From Demequina sp. NBRC 110056 (GTDB lineage: Bacteria; Actinomycetota; Actinomycetes; Actinomycetales; Demequinaceae), in NCBI RefSeq assembly GCF_002090155.1, contig NZ_BBRM01000007.1, forward strand, positions 62,001-126,000: DNA of 64,000 nucleotides. The letters run 5' to 3'. A program made the position numbers and the translations under genes. The notes beneath the pieces were generated by a model. It did no database searches. It saw only the letters and a list, made by a program, of their open reading frames with translations, and was not told the origin of the DNA. Positions 39,845 through 48,539 of the stretch are shown piece by piece. How positions within the stretch are numbered: the stretch's first letter is position 1; the number at the start of each line of letters is the position of its first letter.

Positions 39845-41190
39845 GGGCCCACCTCCTGCGAGGAGCGCCGCGCCTGGTCGGAGATGCGCAGGAGCAGGCC
39901 CACCACGATCCAGTTGGCGAGCATGCTCGAGCCGCCGTAGGCGAGCCAGGGGGTCGTCAGGCCGGTCAGCGGGATCACGCGGGTGACGCCGCCGACGACG
40001 ATGAAGACCTGCAGGGCGAGGGCGAACCCCAGGCCGGCGGCGAGCAGCTTGCCGAAGCCGTCGCGCACGCCGATCGACATGCGGAACGCGCGCTGCACGA
40101 TGATGAGGTAGAGCGCGAGGATCGCCATGAGACCGGTGAGGCCCAGCTCCTCTCCGAGCGACGCGATGATGAAGTCGGACTCCGCGTACGGCACGAGGTC
40201 GGGACGTCCCTCGCCCAGGCCGGTCCCGAACAGCCCGCCCGAGGCCATGCCGAACAGGCCGCCCACCAGCTGGTACGACGTGCCCGACGAGTACACCTCA
40301 GGGTCGAGGGCGTGCAGCCAGCCGTCGTAGCGCGCGCGCACGTGCGGGAAGATGACGCCCGCCGCGACGGCGCCCACCGCGAACAGGGCGAGCCCGGTGA
40401 TCACCCACGAGATGCGCTGCGTCGCGACGTAGAGCATGCCGAGGAAGATCCCGAAGAACAGCAGCGAGGCGCCGAGGTCGCGCTCGTAGACCATCAGCAG
40501 CAGCGCCGCGGCCCACACCACGAGCAGCGGGCCCATGTCCCGCGGGCGCGGGAAGCGCAGCCCGAGGAACTTGGGCCCCGCCAGCGCCAGGGTGTCGCGG
40601 TTGGTGACGAGGTAGCCCGCGAAGAACACGACCATGGCGATCTTCGCGAACTCGCCCGGCTGGAGCGAGCGCCCCAGCACGGAGATCCAGATGCGGGCGC
40701 CGTTGATCTCGACGCCGAGGCCGGGGACCAGCGGCAGGAGGTACAGGACGAGGCCGACGATGCCCGCGGTGTAGGTGAAGCGGCGCAGCTTGCGGTGGTC
40801 GCGGATGATGAGGATCACGACCATCGCGAGCACCACGCCCGCGATGCTCCAGCCGATCTGCGCGGTGCCGAAGTCGGTGTCGCGCCCGCGGTACTGCGCG
40901 TACGCGAAGTCGATGCGACGGATCATCGCGAGCCCCACGCCGTTGAGCGCGAAGACCGCCGGCAGCAGCACCGGGTCTGCCTGGGGGGCGTAGCGACGCA
41001 GGATGATGTGGCACGCGACCATGAGCACCGCGGCTCCCAGCGCGTACCAGCCCAGCGTCGACAGCACCAGGAAGTCCGCGTGATAGTCGACCAGGGCGCG
41101 CGACAGGACGATGATCGACCACGCCACGGTGAGCAGGCCGAGCTCCGCTCGACGCCCTGCCCGGACCTCCAGCTCTGCGACGGTGGCCAC
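39841..41190 (-). CDS. rodA: RodA/FtsW-type peptidoglycan glycosyltransferase
   Basis: A 449-residue SEDS-family polymerase with about 12 transmembrane helices. Typical SEDS segments are VEINGARIWISVLGRSLQPGEFAKIAMVVFFAGYL, ERDLGASLLFFGIFLGMLY, the extracellular loop with YQLVGGLFGMASGGLFGTGLGEGRPDLVPYAESDFIIASLGEELGLTG, and VIPLTGLTTPWLAYGGSSMLANWI. It polymerises lipid II into glycan strands with PbpA. The start is GTG at 41190, immediately after the pstP stop. Confidence 0.95.
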   Translation of the reverse strand: MATVAELEVRAGRRAELGLLTVAWSIIVLSRALVDYHADFLVLSTLGWYALGAAVLMVACHIILRRYAPQADPVLLPAVFALNGVGLAMIRRIDFAYAQYRGRDTDFGTAQIGWSIAGVVLAMVVILIIRDHRKLRRFTYTAGIVGLVLYLLPLVPGLGVEINGARIWISVLGRSLQPGEFAKIAMVVFFAGYLVTNRDTLALAGPKFLGLRFPRPRDMGPLLVVWAAALLLMVYERDLGASLLFFGIFLGMLYVATQRISWVITGLALFAVGAVAAGVIFPHVRARYDGWLHALDPEVYSSGTSYQLVGGLFGMASGGLFGTGLGEGRPDLVPYAESDFIIASLGEELGLTGLMAILALYLIIVQRAFRMSIGVRDGFGKLLAAGLGFALALQVFIVVGGVTRVIPLTGLTTPWLAYGGSSMLANWIVVGLLLRISDQARRSSQEVGP

Positions 41191-42396
41191 TTAGGCGTCC
41201 GCCTCGAGCGCGTCGACCACGCTGTAGGCGTCCTCGAGGCTGCCCGCGCGGATCGTCGCGTCGATGCGCGACTGCTGGTACGGCGGGAGGCGGTCGAGCG
41301 GGACGTCGGTGCGCTCGATCAGCGTGTGCAGCTCGACGACGGGCAGCTCCTGAGGGATGCCGCGGAACACCGCGACGTTGCCGTCATCCTGGCCCACGTA
41401 GTACTGGTTCTGCGTCCACGCGTACGCGCCCCACGCGCCGCCTGCCACGACAAGCAGCGCGACCAGCGGCAGCACCCAGGGCCGAAGCCGGGGCCACAGG
41501 CGCTCCCATCGGGAGGGCTCCTCGTCGTCGTCGGCCTCGGCCGGGGCGGACAGGCGGGCGGCCTTCGCGGCTGCGCTGGTGCCGCCCGCGGAGGGGCGGT
41601 GACGGTCGCGTGCGGCGGCGCCCACGATCTGCGACGAGGTCGCGGGCCCCACCCCGTCGGGGGAGGCGTCGATGTCGACCACGTCGGCCACCACACAGGT
41701 GACGTTGTCGGGAGCCCCCGCGGCCAATGCCAGGGCGACGAGCGCATCGGCGCAATCGCCGGGGTCCTCGACCTCGCGGAGACTCTCGAGGAGGGTGTCG
41801 CGGCTGACGACGCCCGACAGTCCGTCGGAGCACAGCATCCACCGGTCGCCCGGGCGGGTCTCGCGCACCGAGATGTCGACGGGGACGTCGGCATCGACGT
41901 CCCCGAGCACGCGCAGCAGCATCGAGCGCTTAGGATGATGCTCGGCGTCGGCGGCGCTGATGCGGCCGGTGTCGACGAGGTGCTGGACGAACGAGTGGTC
42001 GGTGGTGACCTGGTCGAGCGAGCCGCCGCGCAGCAGGTAGGCGCGGGAGTCGCCGATGTGCGCCATCGACAGCGTCGAGCCCGCGCGCAGCAGCGCGGTC
42101 ACCGTGGTGCCGAGGCCGGACAGCTCGGGGTCGTTCTGGGCGCGGCCGACGATGTCGGAGTGCGCCTCGGCGATCGCGGCCTTGAGCTCGTCGAGCGCCT
42201 CGTCGGGGCCGTGCGACTCGCCGTCGAGGGCGGCCAGCCGGCCCACCGCGATGGACGACGCGATGTCGCCGCCCGCGGCGCCGCCCATGCCGTCGGCGAC
42301 CACCAGCAGGTGGGGCCCGGCGTACGCGGAGTCCTGGTTGTTGGCGCGGATCAGCCCCACGTCCGAGCGCGCGGCGAAGTGGAATCCCAGGAACAC
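41191..42396 (-). CDS. pstP: PP2C-family serine/threonine phosphatase PstP
   Basis: A 401-residue membrane phosphatase that reverses PknA/PknB signalling. PPM metal-binding motifs appear in SDVGLIRANNQDS, LLVVADGMGGAAGGDIAS, GTTVTALL, AHIGDSRAYLLR, DRWMLCSDGLSGVV and GAPDNVTCVV (metal-binding Asp residues). A linker rich in Ala and Asp then leads to one helix (WVLPLVALLVVAGGAWGAYAW, about 303-323) and a small external domain ending in LEDAYSVVDALEADA. Gene order and domain plan match Rv0018c. Confidence 0.94.
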   Translation of the reverse strand: MFLGFHFAARSDVGLIRANNQDSAYAGPHLLVVADGMGGAAGGDIASSIAVGRLAALDGESHGPDEALDELKAAIAEAHSDIVGRAQNDPELSGLGTTVTALLRAGSTLSMAHIGDSRAYLLRGGSLDQVTTDHSFVQHLVDTGRISAADAEHHPKRSMLLRVLGDVDADVPVDISVRETRPGDRWMLCSDGLSGVVSRDTLLESLREVEDPGDCADALVALALAAGAPDNVTCVVADVVDIDASPDGVGPATSSQIVGAAARDRHRPSAGGTSAAAKAARLSAPAEADDDEEPSRWERLWPRLRPWVLPLVALLVVAGGAWGAYAWTQNQYYVGQDDGNVAVFRGIPQELPVVELHTLIERTDVPLDRLPPYQQSRIDATIRAGSLEDAYSVVDALEADA

Positions 42397-42397
42397 G

Positions 42398-42916
42398 TCA
42401 GCCCCTCAGCTCGACGGTCGTGGCTCCGAGGCGCAGTTTGTCGCCTCGCTTGAACGGCATCGGGTCGTCCACCCGCTGGTTGTCGAGGAAGGTGCCGTTC
42501 GTGGAGCCGAGGTCCTCGACCTTCCAGCCGCCGTCCTCCGGGAAGATGCGGCAGTGCTTGGCGGAGCAGTAGTCGTCGTCGATGACGAGCGTGCACGTGG
42601 GCGACCGGCCGACCAGGATGGGTGCGCTGCCCAGCGGGATCGTGGTGCCCTTGAGCGTGCCGGTGGTGACGGCCAGGTGCGCGGCCGCCTCGTCGCGCGT
42701 CGAGATCGAGCCGGTGCGGATGCCGGTCGCGGAGCGCGACGGCGCGGCCACCTTGTCGGTGCGGCCCTCGGACTTGCGCGCCTGCCGGCCCTTGCCGCGC
42801 GTCGTGACGCGCGTGCCGTACAGGTCGGCGCGCAGCACCCCGATCGCGGCGAGCACGAGCGCCCACAGCAGGATGAGGAACCCGAACCGCAGCAGGGTGA
42901 TCGAGATCTCGCTCAT
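42398..42916 (-). CDS. fhaB: FHA-domain protein FhaB
   Basis: A 172-residue protein with a short N-terminal transmembrane helix (LLRFGFLILLWALVLAAIGVL), a basic linker (TRGKGRQARKSEGRT) and a C-terminal FHA domain. FHA phosphothreonine-binding markers are ILVGRSPTCTLVIDDDYCSAKHCRIF and DLGSTNGTFLDNQRV. The anchor and FHA order match FhaB/FipA of mycobacteria, a scaffold for PknA/PknB and division proteins. It starts 4 bases after the fhaA stop and lies just before pstP. Confidence 0.92.
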   Translation of the reverse strand: MSEISITLLRFGFLILLWALVLAAIGVLRADLYGTRVTTRGKGRQARKSEGRTDKVAAPSRSATGIRTGSISTRDEAAAHLAVTTGTLKGTTIPLGSAPILVGRSPTCTLVIDDDYCSAKHCRIFPEDGGWKVEDLGSTNGTFLDNQRVDDPMPFKRGDKLRLGATTVELRG

Positions 42917-42920
42917 GCGG

Positions 42921-43628
42921 TTACAGGTCCTCGTCCACCGGGAGGCCGTCCCAGTACATGATCGCGGTGCGGCCCACCTGGACGGCGTTGCCGTCCACGA
43001 GGGTGACCTCGGTGATGCGCTGGCCCTCGACGAGGGTGCCGTTGGTGGAGCCCAGGTCCGTGAGGATGGTGCCCTGCTCGGTGACCTCGAAGCGGCAGTG
43101 CTGGCGGGACACGCCCGTGTCGTCCACGACGATGTCCGCCTCGGAGCCGCGGCCGATGACCGTCATCTCGCCGGTGAGGTAGTAGCGCTCGCCGTCGATG
43201 TCGAGCAGCGGGTAGCGGGAGTTGTGGTCCTGGCTGGTCACGGGCGCCACGGGCCCGCGCGTGGACTTGCTGCGCACCGCGAGGCGGCCGGTCGACAGCG
43301 ACTCGTCGAGCTTGAACTCGACCTTCACGCCGCCCACGAACGAGTAGCGCTGCCGCTCGGCGTGGTCGCGCAGGGCGTCCTCGAGCTCGCGCGCCAGCAC
43401 GTCCGCACCCCACTGCTCGATGCTCTCGTGGTCCGTGGTGCTCAGGGACACGGAGTACTCATTGGGCACGACGGTGCGCGACCGGTCGACAGCGGCCGCT
43501 CGCGCGTCGCACTCCCGCCTGACCGCGCCCGCGATCTCGACCGGCTTCACGCCTGACTTGAAGGTCTTGGCGAACGCGCCTTGCATCACGTTCTCCACGC
43601 CCTTCTCGAACCGATCGAGGACTCCCAT
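42921..43628 (-). CDS. fhaA: FHA-domain protein FhaA with DUF3662 N-terminus
   Basis: A 235-residue protein. The N-terminal domain (MGVLDRFEKGVENVMQGAFAKTFKSGVKPVEIAGAVRRECD) is the DUF3662 module of FhaA. A shorter linker than in mycobacteria leads to the FHA domain with MTVIGRGSEADIVVDDTGVSRQHCRFEV and DLGSTNGTLVEGQRI. In mycobacteria FhaA binds PknB and MviN at the pole. ATG at 43628; it is the first gene of the operon, and a tRNA-Leu gene is 48 bases beyond its start on the opposite strand. Confidence 0.93.
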   Translation of the reverse strand: MGVLDRFEKGVENVMQGAFAKTFKSGVKPVEIAGAVRRECDARAAAVDRSRTVVPNEYSVSLSTTDHESIEQWGADVLARELEDALRDHAERQRYSFVGGVKVEFKLDESLSTGRLAVRSKSTRGPVAPVTSQDHNSRYPLLDIDGERYYLTGEMTVIGRGSEADIVVDDTGVSRQHCRFEVTEQGTILTDLGSTNGTLVEGQRITEVTLVDGNAVQVGRTAIMYWDGLPVDEDL

Positions 43629-43676
43629 ACCCGGAATCGTAACGGCCCTGTCTCTCGTGCTAAAGTTGCCCGGCGC

Positions 43677-43759
43677 GCGCGAGTGGCGGAACGGCAGACG
43701 CGCTGGCTTCAGGTGCCAGTGTCCGAAAGGGCGTGGGGGTTCAAATCCCCCCTCGCGCA
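43677..43759 (+). tRNA. tRNA-Leu (CAG)
   Basis: The acceptor arms GCGCGAG and CTCGCGC pair fully; the anticodon arm CTGGC-TTCAGGT-GCCAG gives CAG. The long variable arm TGTCCGAAAGGGCG and T arm GGGGG-TTCAAAT-CCCCC identify a class II leucine tRNA. The base after the discriminator A reads CA, so CCA is not fully encoded. Confidence 0.96.
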
Positions 43760-43765
43760 CAAAGA

Positions 43766-43806
43766 GCGAAGGCCCCCTTCCAGGTGACTGGGAGGGGGCC
43801 TTTCGC
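43766..43806 (+). terminator. tRNA-Leu terminator
   Basis: GCGAAGGCCCCCTT paired with GAGGGGGCCTTTCGC around an ACTGG-type inner stem forms a strong hairpin 7 bases after the tRNA. Confidence 0.8.
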
Positions 43807-43914
43807 GTGCACGGGACTTCTCGGCGCCGCAGCAGCTCACCAGCCCCGGTCCTCGCACCCACCACGATGGGGACGTGAACGCGCGGCGTGGAAGCGCGCG
43901 CGAGCCCCGCCGGC

Positions 43915-43932
43915 TTTCAACCGGTTGCTCGC
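43915..43932 (+). promoter_or_regulatory. Possible second LacI-type operator
   Basis: The perfect core CAACC-GGTTG is centred like the operator consensus, with 6 of 9 matches on each arm. It is 67 bases upstream of the stronger site at 43982. The rest of 43807-44155 holds the promoter below and no gene. Confidence 0.35.
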
Positions 43933-43981
43933 CGTCGGCGCCTCGTGACCAAATCGTTACTCGCGGAAGCGCAAAAGCGGC

Positions 43982-43999
43982 TTGGCAAGCGGTTGGCAA
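43982..43999 (+). promoter_or_regulatory. LacI-type operator before the ABC transporter operon
   Basis: TTGGCAAGC-GGTTGGCAA matches the locus consensus TTGGCAACC-GGTTGCCAA at 16 of 18 positions. Its right half includes the -35 box of the promoter below. Confidence 0.75.
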
Positions 44000-44022
44000 A
44001 ACACTCGATCGTCAGTTACTCT
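43993..44022 (+). promoter_or_regulatory. Promoter of the ABC transporter operon
   Basis: TTGGCA (43993-43998), an 18-base spacer and TACTCT (44017-44022). The LacI-type operator overlaps the -35 box, fitting repression by steric block. Confidence 0.5.
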
Positions 44023-44155
44023 CGCTGAGTCAGGCCACGTGCTGTGTGGGTTCGACCGATCGCGAGGACCATTGTGATCCTTACGAGGTCGGCCACTTCA
44101 CGGCGACAGAGACTGTGTGGCTTGATCCGGCATCGATCAGACAAAGGAGTTACGA

Positions 44156-45727
44156 ATGCGGATCAACTCATCGCCAGCCCGGCGCGTACGCGCCGGAGTT
44201 GTTGCAGTCGCCGCGGCAGCCGTTCTTGTGACGAGCGCTTGCTCGGGTGCATCCGACGACGCAGAGGCCAACGGCTCGACCGAGCCGGAGGCAACGTCCG
44301 ACGCACCGACGACGCTGACCGTTGCTGTCTCCCGACAGCCACAGGGATTCGACACCATCAACCTCTCGAACGGTACCGACGCGCTCGTGTGGTCGGCGAT
44401 CTATGACCGCCTCATCGTGCCCGGCGACGACGGACTGCCCGTTCCGGCGGCCGCTGAGTCGTGGGAGTACTCGGAGGACGGCCTCGTCCTCACGCTCCAC
44501 CTGCGCGACGGCATGACGTTCTCCAACGGCGACCCGGTCGTCGCCGCCGACTACAAGGCCACGCTCGACCTGCTCATCTCGACCGCGGGACCGCTGTCGG
44601 GCGAGGTGGGCTCCGTGTCGTCCGTCGAGGCACCCGACGACTCGACGATCGTCATCAACTTCTCGCAGCCGGACGCGTCGTTCCTCGACAGCCTGAGCAA
44701 GGCGATCGGTGCCATTGCGAACGACACGACGATCGCTAACGAAGACGCGCCCACCAACCCGGTCGGCTCGGGCGCCTACACGCTTGACCCCGATGCCACC
44801 GTCGCCGGGTCTCAGTACGTTCTCAACAAGCGCGAGGACTACTGGAACGCCGACGCGTACCCGTTCGAGACGGTCACCGTCAAGGTCATCGCAGACTCGA
44901 CCGCGCTGGAGAATGCACTCAAGTCCGGTGAGATCAACGTCGGGGACGTCATCTCCGGCACCCTCGACGAGTCGTCCGGGATCACGGCTACCGAGGTTCC
45001 GGGTGCGGGACTCCAGAACCTCAAGATCCTCGATCGCGAGGGCACGATCGTCCCCGCTCTCGCGGATGTCCGCGTTCGCCAGGCGATCAACTACGCCATC
45101 AACCGTGACGCGATCGTCGAGGGCGTCTCCCAGGGGCGTGGAGAGCCGGTTGCGCAGATCGCGTTCCCTGACACCAGCGTCTACGTCGAGGAGCTCAACG
45201 ACACCTACCCGTACGACCTCGAGAAGGCGAAGGAGCTGATGGCCGAGGCTGGTTACGCGGATGGCTTCGCGGTGACCATGCCGAGCATCATCTACTCGCA
45301 GACCCTTGACCCGGTCGTGGGACAGGCGCTCGCTGACATCGGCATCACCGTCACGTGGGACTCGATCCCGGCTCAGAACACCGGCCAGGCGATCCTCTCC
45401 GCCCAGTACCCGATGGCGATCTGGCCCGACGGCTACGCCGGCCCGGCGCGACTCTTCGGCAACCAGTACACCGAGAACGCCTTCCAGAACCCGTTCCACA
45501 CCACGGACGACGAGCTGACCGCACTGCTCAACGACCTGGCCACGACGGTCGATCCCGAGGCGCAGATCCCCCTTGCCAAGGAGGTCAACGCGTGGGTCGT
45601 CGAGAATGCCTGGGACGCGCCCATCCTGAACTCGAGCCGCCTCATCGGTGTGCACGAGGGCTACGCGTACACAGGCACGACCACCAACAGCTTCCCCTCC
45701 GTCGCCCTCTACGGGGTGGCTGAGTAG
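44156..45727 (+). CDS. ABC transporter substrate-binding lipoprotein, family 5
   Basis: A 523-residue secreted lipoprotein. The signal VVAVAAAAVLVTSACS ends in a lipobox Cys at about residue 29, so it should be tethered outside the membrane. The family-5 fold is shown by LTVAVSRQPQGFDTINLSNGTDALVWSAIYD, the WEYSEDGLVLTLHLRDGMTFSNGDPVVAADYKATLD segment, and VRQAINYAINRDAIVEGV. Family 5 binds peptides, nickel and, in several organisms, oligosaccharides; the glycosidases downstream make a glycoside the likely cargo. AAAGGAG precedes the ATG. A strong hairpin between this gene and the permease would favour higher expression of the binding protein. Confidence 0.9.
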   Translation: MRINSSPARRVRAGVVAVAAAAVLVTSACSGASDDAEANGSTEPEATSDAPTTLTVAVSRQPQGFDTINLSNGTDALVWSAIYDRLIVPGDDGLPVPAAAESWEYSEDGLVLTLHLRDGMTFSNGDPVVAADYKATLDLLISTAGPLSGEVGSVSSVEAPDDSTIVINFSQPDASFLDSLSKAIGAIANDTTIANEDAPTNPVGSGAYTLDPDATVAGSQYVLNKREDYWNADAYPFETVTVKVIADSTALENALKSGEINVGDVISGTLDESSGITATEVPGAGLQNLKILDREGTIVPALADVRVRQAINYAINRDAIVEGVSQGRGEPVAQIAFPDTSVYVEELNDTYPYDLEKAKELMAEAGYADGFAVTMPSIIYSQTLDPVVGQALADIGITVTWDSIPAQNTGQAILSAQYPMAIWPDGYAGPARLFGNQYTENAFQNPFHTTDDELTALLNDLATTVDPEAQIPLAKEVNAWVVENAWDAPILNSSRLIGVHEGYAYTGTTTNSFPSVALYGVAE

Positions 45728-45740
45728 CCTGTTGAAATCG

Positions 45741-45772
45741 GGGGTGGGAGCGCCCACGGGCGCTCCCACCCC
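45741..45772 (+). terminator. Intra-operon hairpin after the binding-protein gene
   Basis: GGGGTGGGAGCGCCC-ac-GGGCGCTCCCACCCC is a perfect 15-bp stem 14 bases after the stop, before the permease. It probably causes partial termination or 3' mRNA protection. Confidence 0.8.
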
Positions 45773-45801
45773 GGAATCACCACAAGCCGAGGCCTCTCAC
45801 C

Positions 45802-46746
45802 ATGCTCCTGTACTCCGCGCGCCGACTCCTTGCCGGCTTCGTGCTGTTCGTCATCGTCGCGTTCATCACGTACTGGCTCCTGAGCTTCTCGTTCGACAGC
45901 GTCATCGCTGCTCGACTGGGCGCAAGTGCCACCCCCGAGACCATCGCCGAAGTGCGAGCGGACTATGGACTCGACCGCCCAGTGGTGGTCCAGTACGTCG
46001 ACTGGCTCGCTGGCGTGTTCCAGGGGGACCTCGGCCGGTCGTTCTATACCCAAGAGCCGGTGATCGACGCGATTCCGCCGCGCCTGTTCGTCACGCTCTC
46101 CATCGTGGTGCCGGCGCTCATCATCGCGACCATCATCGCGGTGTTCCTCGGCACCTTCGCCGCCTCGCGAGGCGGCGGTGCTGACAAGGCTGCGCAGGGC
46201 GTCATGCTCTTCGGCTACCTGGTCCCGAACCTCCTCATCGCGATCCTCCTCACGGTGGTGCTCGCGATCAATCTGGGATGGCTGCCCGCCACCGGATACG
46301 TCAGGTTCGGCGACGATCCAGCGGGTTGGCTCAAGTCGATCACCATCCCGGTCATCGCCCTGTTCATCGGCGGGGCAGCGAACATCGCCAACCAGGTGCG
46401 CGGAACGATGATCGACGAGCTCCGCAAGGATTACGTTCGCACGCTCCGCACGCGCGGCGTCTCAGCTCGGACTGTTGTGTACAAGCACGCACTGCGCAAT
46501 GCTGCCGGGCCCGCGCTGACGGTGTTCGGGCTCACCTTCATCAACATGTTCGGCGGCGCGCTGATCATCGAACAGGTCTTCGCCTTGCCTGGCTTCGGAA
46601 CCTTCAGCTTCAACAGTGCGCTCCAAGGAGACTTCCCCGTTCTCATGGGTCTGACCGTGTTCGGTGTCGGAATGACGGTGACCATCAACCTGCTGACTGA
46701 CCTTGCCAACGGCTGGCTCAACCCGAAGGCGAGGATCTACGCATGA
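45802..46746 (+). CDS. ABC transporter permease, DppB-like
   Basis: A 314-residue permease with about six helices. MLLYSARRLLAGFVLFVIVAFITYWLL is the typical DppB start, and LRKDYVRTLRTRGVSARTVVYKHALRNAAGPALTVFG is the cytoplasmic EAA-type loop that docks on the ATPase. The long periplasmic-type loop (residues about 36-95) also fits. It pairs with the permease half of the next protein. The next gene overlaps by 4 bases. Substrate as for the binding protein: unknown by sequence, glycoside by context. Confidence 0.92.
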   Translation: MLLYSARRLLAGFVLFVIVAFITYWLLSFSFDSVIAARLGASATPETIAEVRADYGLDRPVVVQYVDWLAGVFQGDLGRSFYTQEPVIDAIPPRLFVTLSIVVPALIIATIIAVFLGTFAASRGGGADKAAQGVMLFGYLVPNLLIAILLTVVLAINLGWLPATGYVRFGDDPAGWLKSITIPVIALFIGGAANIANQVRGTMIDELRKDYVRTLRTRGVSARTVVYKHALRNAAGPALTVFGLTFINMFGGALIIEQVFALPGFGTFSFNSALQGDFPVLMGLTVFGVGMTVTINLLTDLANGWLNPKARIYA

Positions 46747-48539
46747 CCGCCATTCCTAGCGACAGCACCTCGGTGGTGCCGTCGGAGACTGATGCCGAGA
46801 CCCGCAAGGGCGCAATCGCGCGCCTGGTGCGCGATCCCCAGGCGGTGATCACGGGCTCGATCTTGATCCTCATGATCATCGCGGGCTTGCTGGCGAACGT
46901 GATCGCCCAGCACGATCCGAACGAGGCGAACCTCTACGTCGTCAACGCACCTCCGGGAACCGAGGGATACCCGCTCGGCGCCGATCAGGCAGGGCGGGAC
47001 ATTCTCGCAAGGCTTCTCCACTCGATCAATACTGCGGTGGTCTCCGCCCTCATCGGCGCGAGCGTCGCGCTGGTCATCGGCACTGCCTTCGGTCTGGTGG
47101 GCGGCTACTTCGCGCGGCTCCGCAGCATGACCGAGTGGACATTCACGCTGATCATGACGTTCCCGGGCATCCTTCTGCTGATCCTCCTCATGCCGCTGAC
47201 CGGCGGAGACTACCGCGCGACGATGCTGATCTTCGGCGTGCTCTTGTCACCCGGGATCTACCGCATCGTGCGCAACATGACCGTCGGCGTGAGCCGTGAG
47301 CTCTACGTTGACGCGGCGAAGGTTTCGGGAGTGACGAGCTCGAGGATCCTTCGCCGCCACGTGCTTTCGGTGGTGCGGGGACCCATCGTCATCGCCACCG
47401 CCTTCCTCTGCGGCACGGCGATCTCGACTCAAGCAGGACTTGCCTTCCTCGGAGTCGGGTCACTGAGCATCCCCTCCTTTGGAGCGATGATCTCCGAGGG
47501 CTTCCGCAACATCGGCCTCGCGCCGACCCAGTACTTGTGGCCCGCGCTCACCCTGGGCGTCATGAACGCGTGCATCGTCCTCTTTGGCAATGCACTCCGC
47601 GACACGCTCCAGGGGGCGCAGCCCAAGCCGCAGAAGATCTCTGTCGCGCACCTCGCGGAAGGCTTCGAGGCAGAGTCTGGACCGAACGCTGCTCCGGCGC
47701 TGCTGTCGATCCGAGACCTCGGCATCGCCTACCCGTCGCCGTCGGGAGAGCTGAACGAAGTTGTCCGCGGAGTATCGCTCGACCTCAAGCCCGGTGAGAC
47801 TGTTGGACTCGTCGGCGAATCGGGATCGGGCAAGACCCAGACTGCCTTCGGCGTGCTCGGCGTCCTTCCGAACGAAGCGATCGTGACGCGCGGCTCGGTG
47901 CGCGTCGACGGGACCGAGATTCTCGGCGCCCCGGAGTCAACGCTCCGCAAGCTCCGAGGGGACGTCATCGCCTACGTGCCCCAGGAGCCGATGTCCAATC
48001 TCGACCCGGTGTACACGGTGGGGAGCCAACTCGTCGAGGGCATCCGTGTCGCCACCGGCGTCTCGAAGCGCGAGGCGAAGGTACGGGCTCTTGAGCTGCT
48101 CGAGAGAGTCGGCATCCCCGACCCGCAGCGGACCTTCAAGTCCTACCCCCATGAGATCTCGGGCGGAATGGCTCAGCGAGTGCTGATCGCGGGAGCGGTT
48201 GCGACCGAGCCGAAGATCCTCATCGCCGATGAGCCGACGACCGCGCTCGACGTGACCGTGCAGGCAGACATCCTCGACCTGCTGCGGGACCTGCAGCAGG
48301 AGATGGGGATGGGGATCATCCTGGTGACGCACAACTTCGGAGTCGTGGCAGACATCTGCAGTCGCATCTGCGTCATGAAGGAGGGCGAGGTCGTCGAGTC
48401 CGGCGAGGCCGTTGACGTCTTCGCGGACCCGCAGCACGAGTACACGTCGATGCTTCTCAACGCGATCCTTGACGAGGACACCGTTCGAACCGATCCGCCC
48501 GTCGCCGTGGGCCAGACGTCTGGAGGAGCCTCACGATGA
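46743..48539 (+). CDS. Fused ABC permease (DppC-like) and ATPase (DppD-like)
   Basis: A 598-residue fusion. Residues about 1-295 are a DppC-type permease: GYPLGADQAGRDILARLLHSINTAVVSALIGASVALVIGTAFGLVGGYF and the EAA loop YVDAAKVSGVTSSRILRRHVL. After a short linker (about 296-318), residues 319-598 form the ATPase: Walker A GESGSGKT (358-365), Q-loop YVPQEPMSNLDP, signature EISGGM, Walker B KILIADEPTTALD and switch His in LVTHNFG. The two are normally separate genes; fusion fixes 1:1 stoichiometry. The reading frame is open throughout, so a sequencing error is unlikely. Confidence 0.92.
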   Translation: MTAIPSDSTSVVPSETDAETRKGAIARLVRDPQAVITGSILILMIIAGLLANVIAQHDPNEANLYVVNAPPGTEGYPLGADQAGRDILARLLHSINTAVVSALIGASVALVIGTAFGLVGGYFARLRSMTEWTFTLIMTFPGILLLILLMPLTGGDYRATMLIFGVLLSPGIYRIVRNMTVGVSRELYVDAAKVSGVTSSRILRRHVLSVVRGPIVIATAFLCGTAISTQAGLAFLGVGSLSIPSFGAMISEGFRNIGLAPTQYLWPALTLGVMNACIVLFGNALRDTLQGAQPKPQKISVAHLAEGFEAESGPNAAPALLSIRDLGIAYPSPSGELNEVVRGVSLDLKPGETVGLVGESGSGKTQTAFGVLGVLPNEAIVTRGSVRVDGTEILGAPESTLRKLRGDVIAYVPQEPMSNLDPVYTVGSQLVEGIRVATGVSKREAKVRALELLERVGIPDPQRTFKSYPHEISGGMAQRVLIAGAVATEPKILIADEPTTALDVTVQADILDLLRDLQQEMGMGIILVTHNFGVVADICSRICVMKEGEVVESGEAVDVFADPQHEYTSMLLNAILDEDTVRTDPPVAVGQTSGGASR

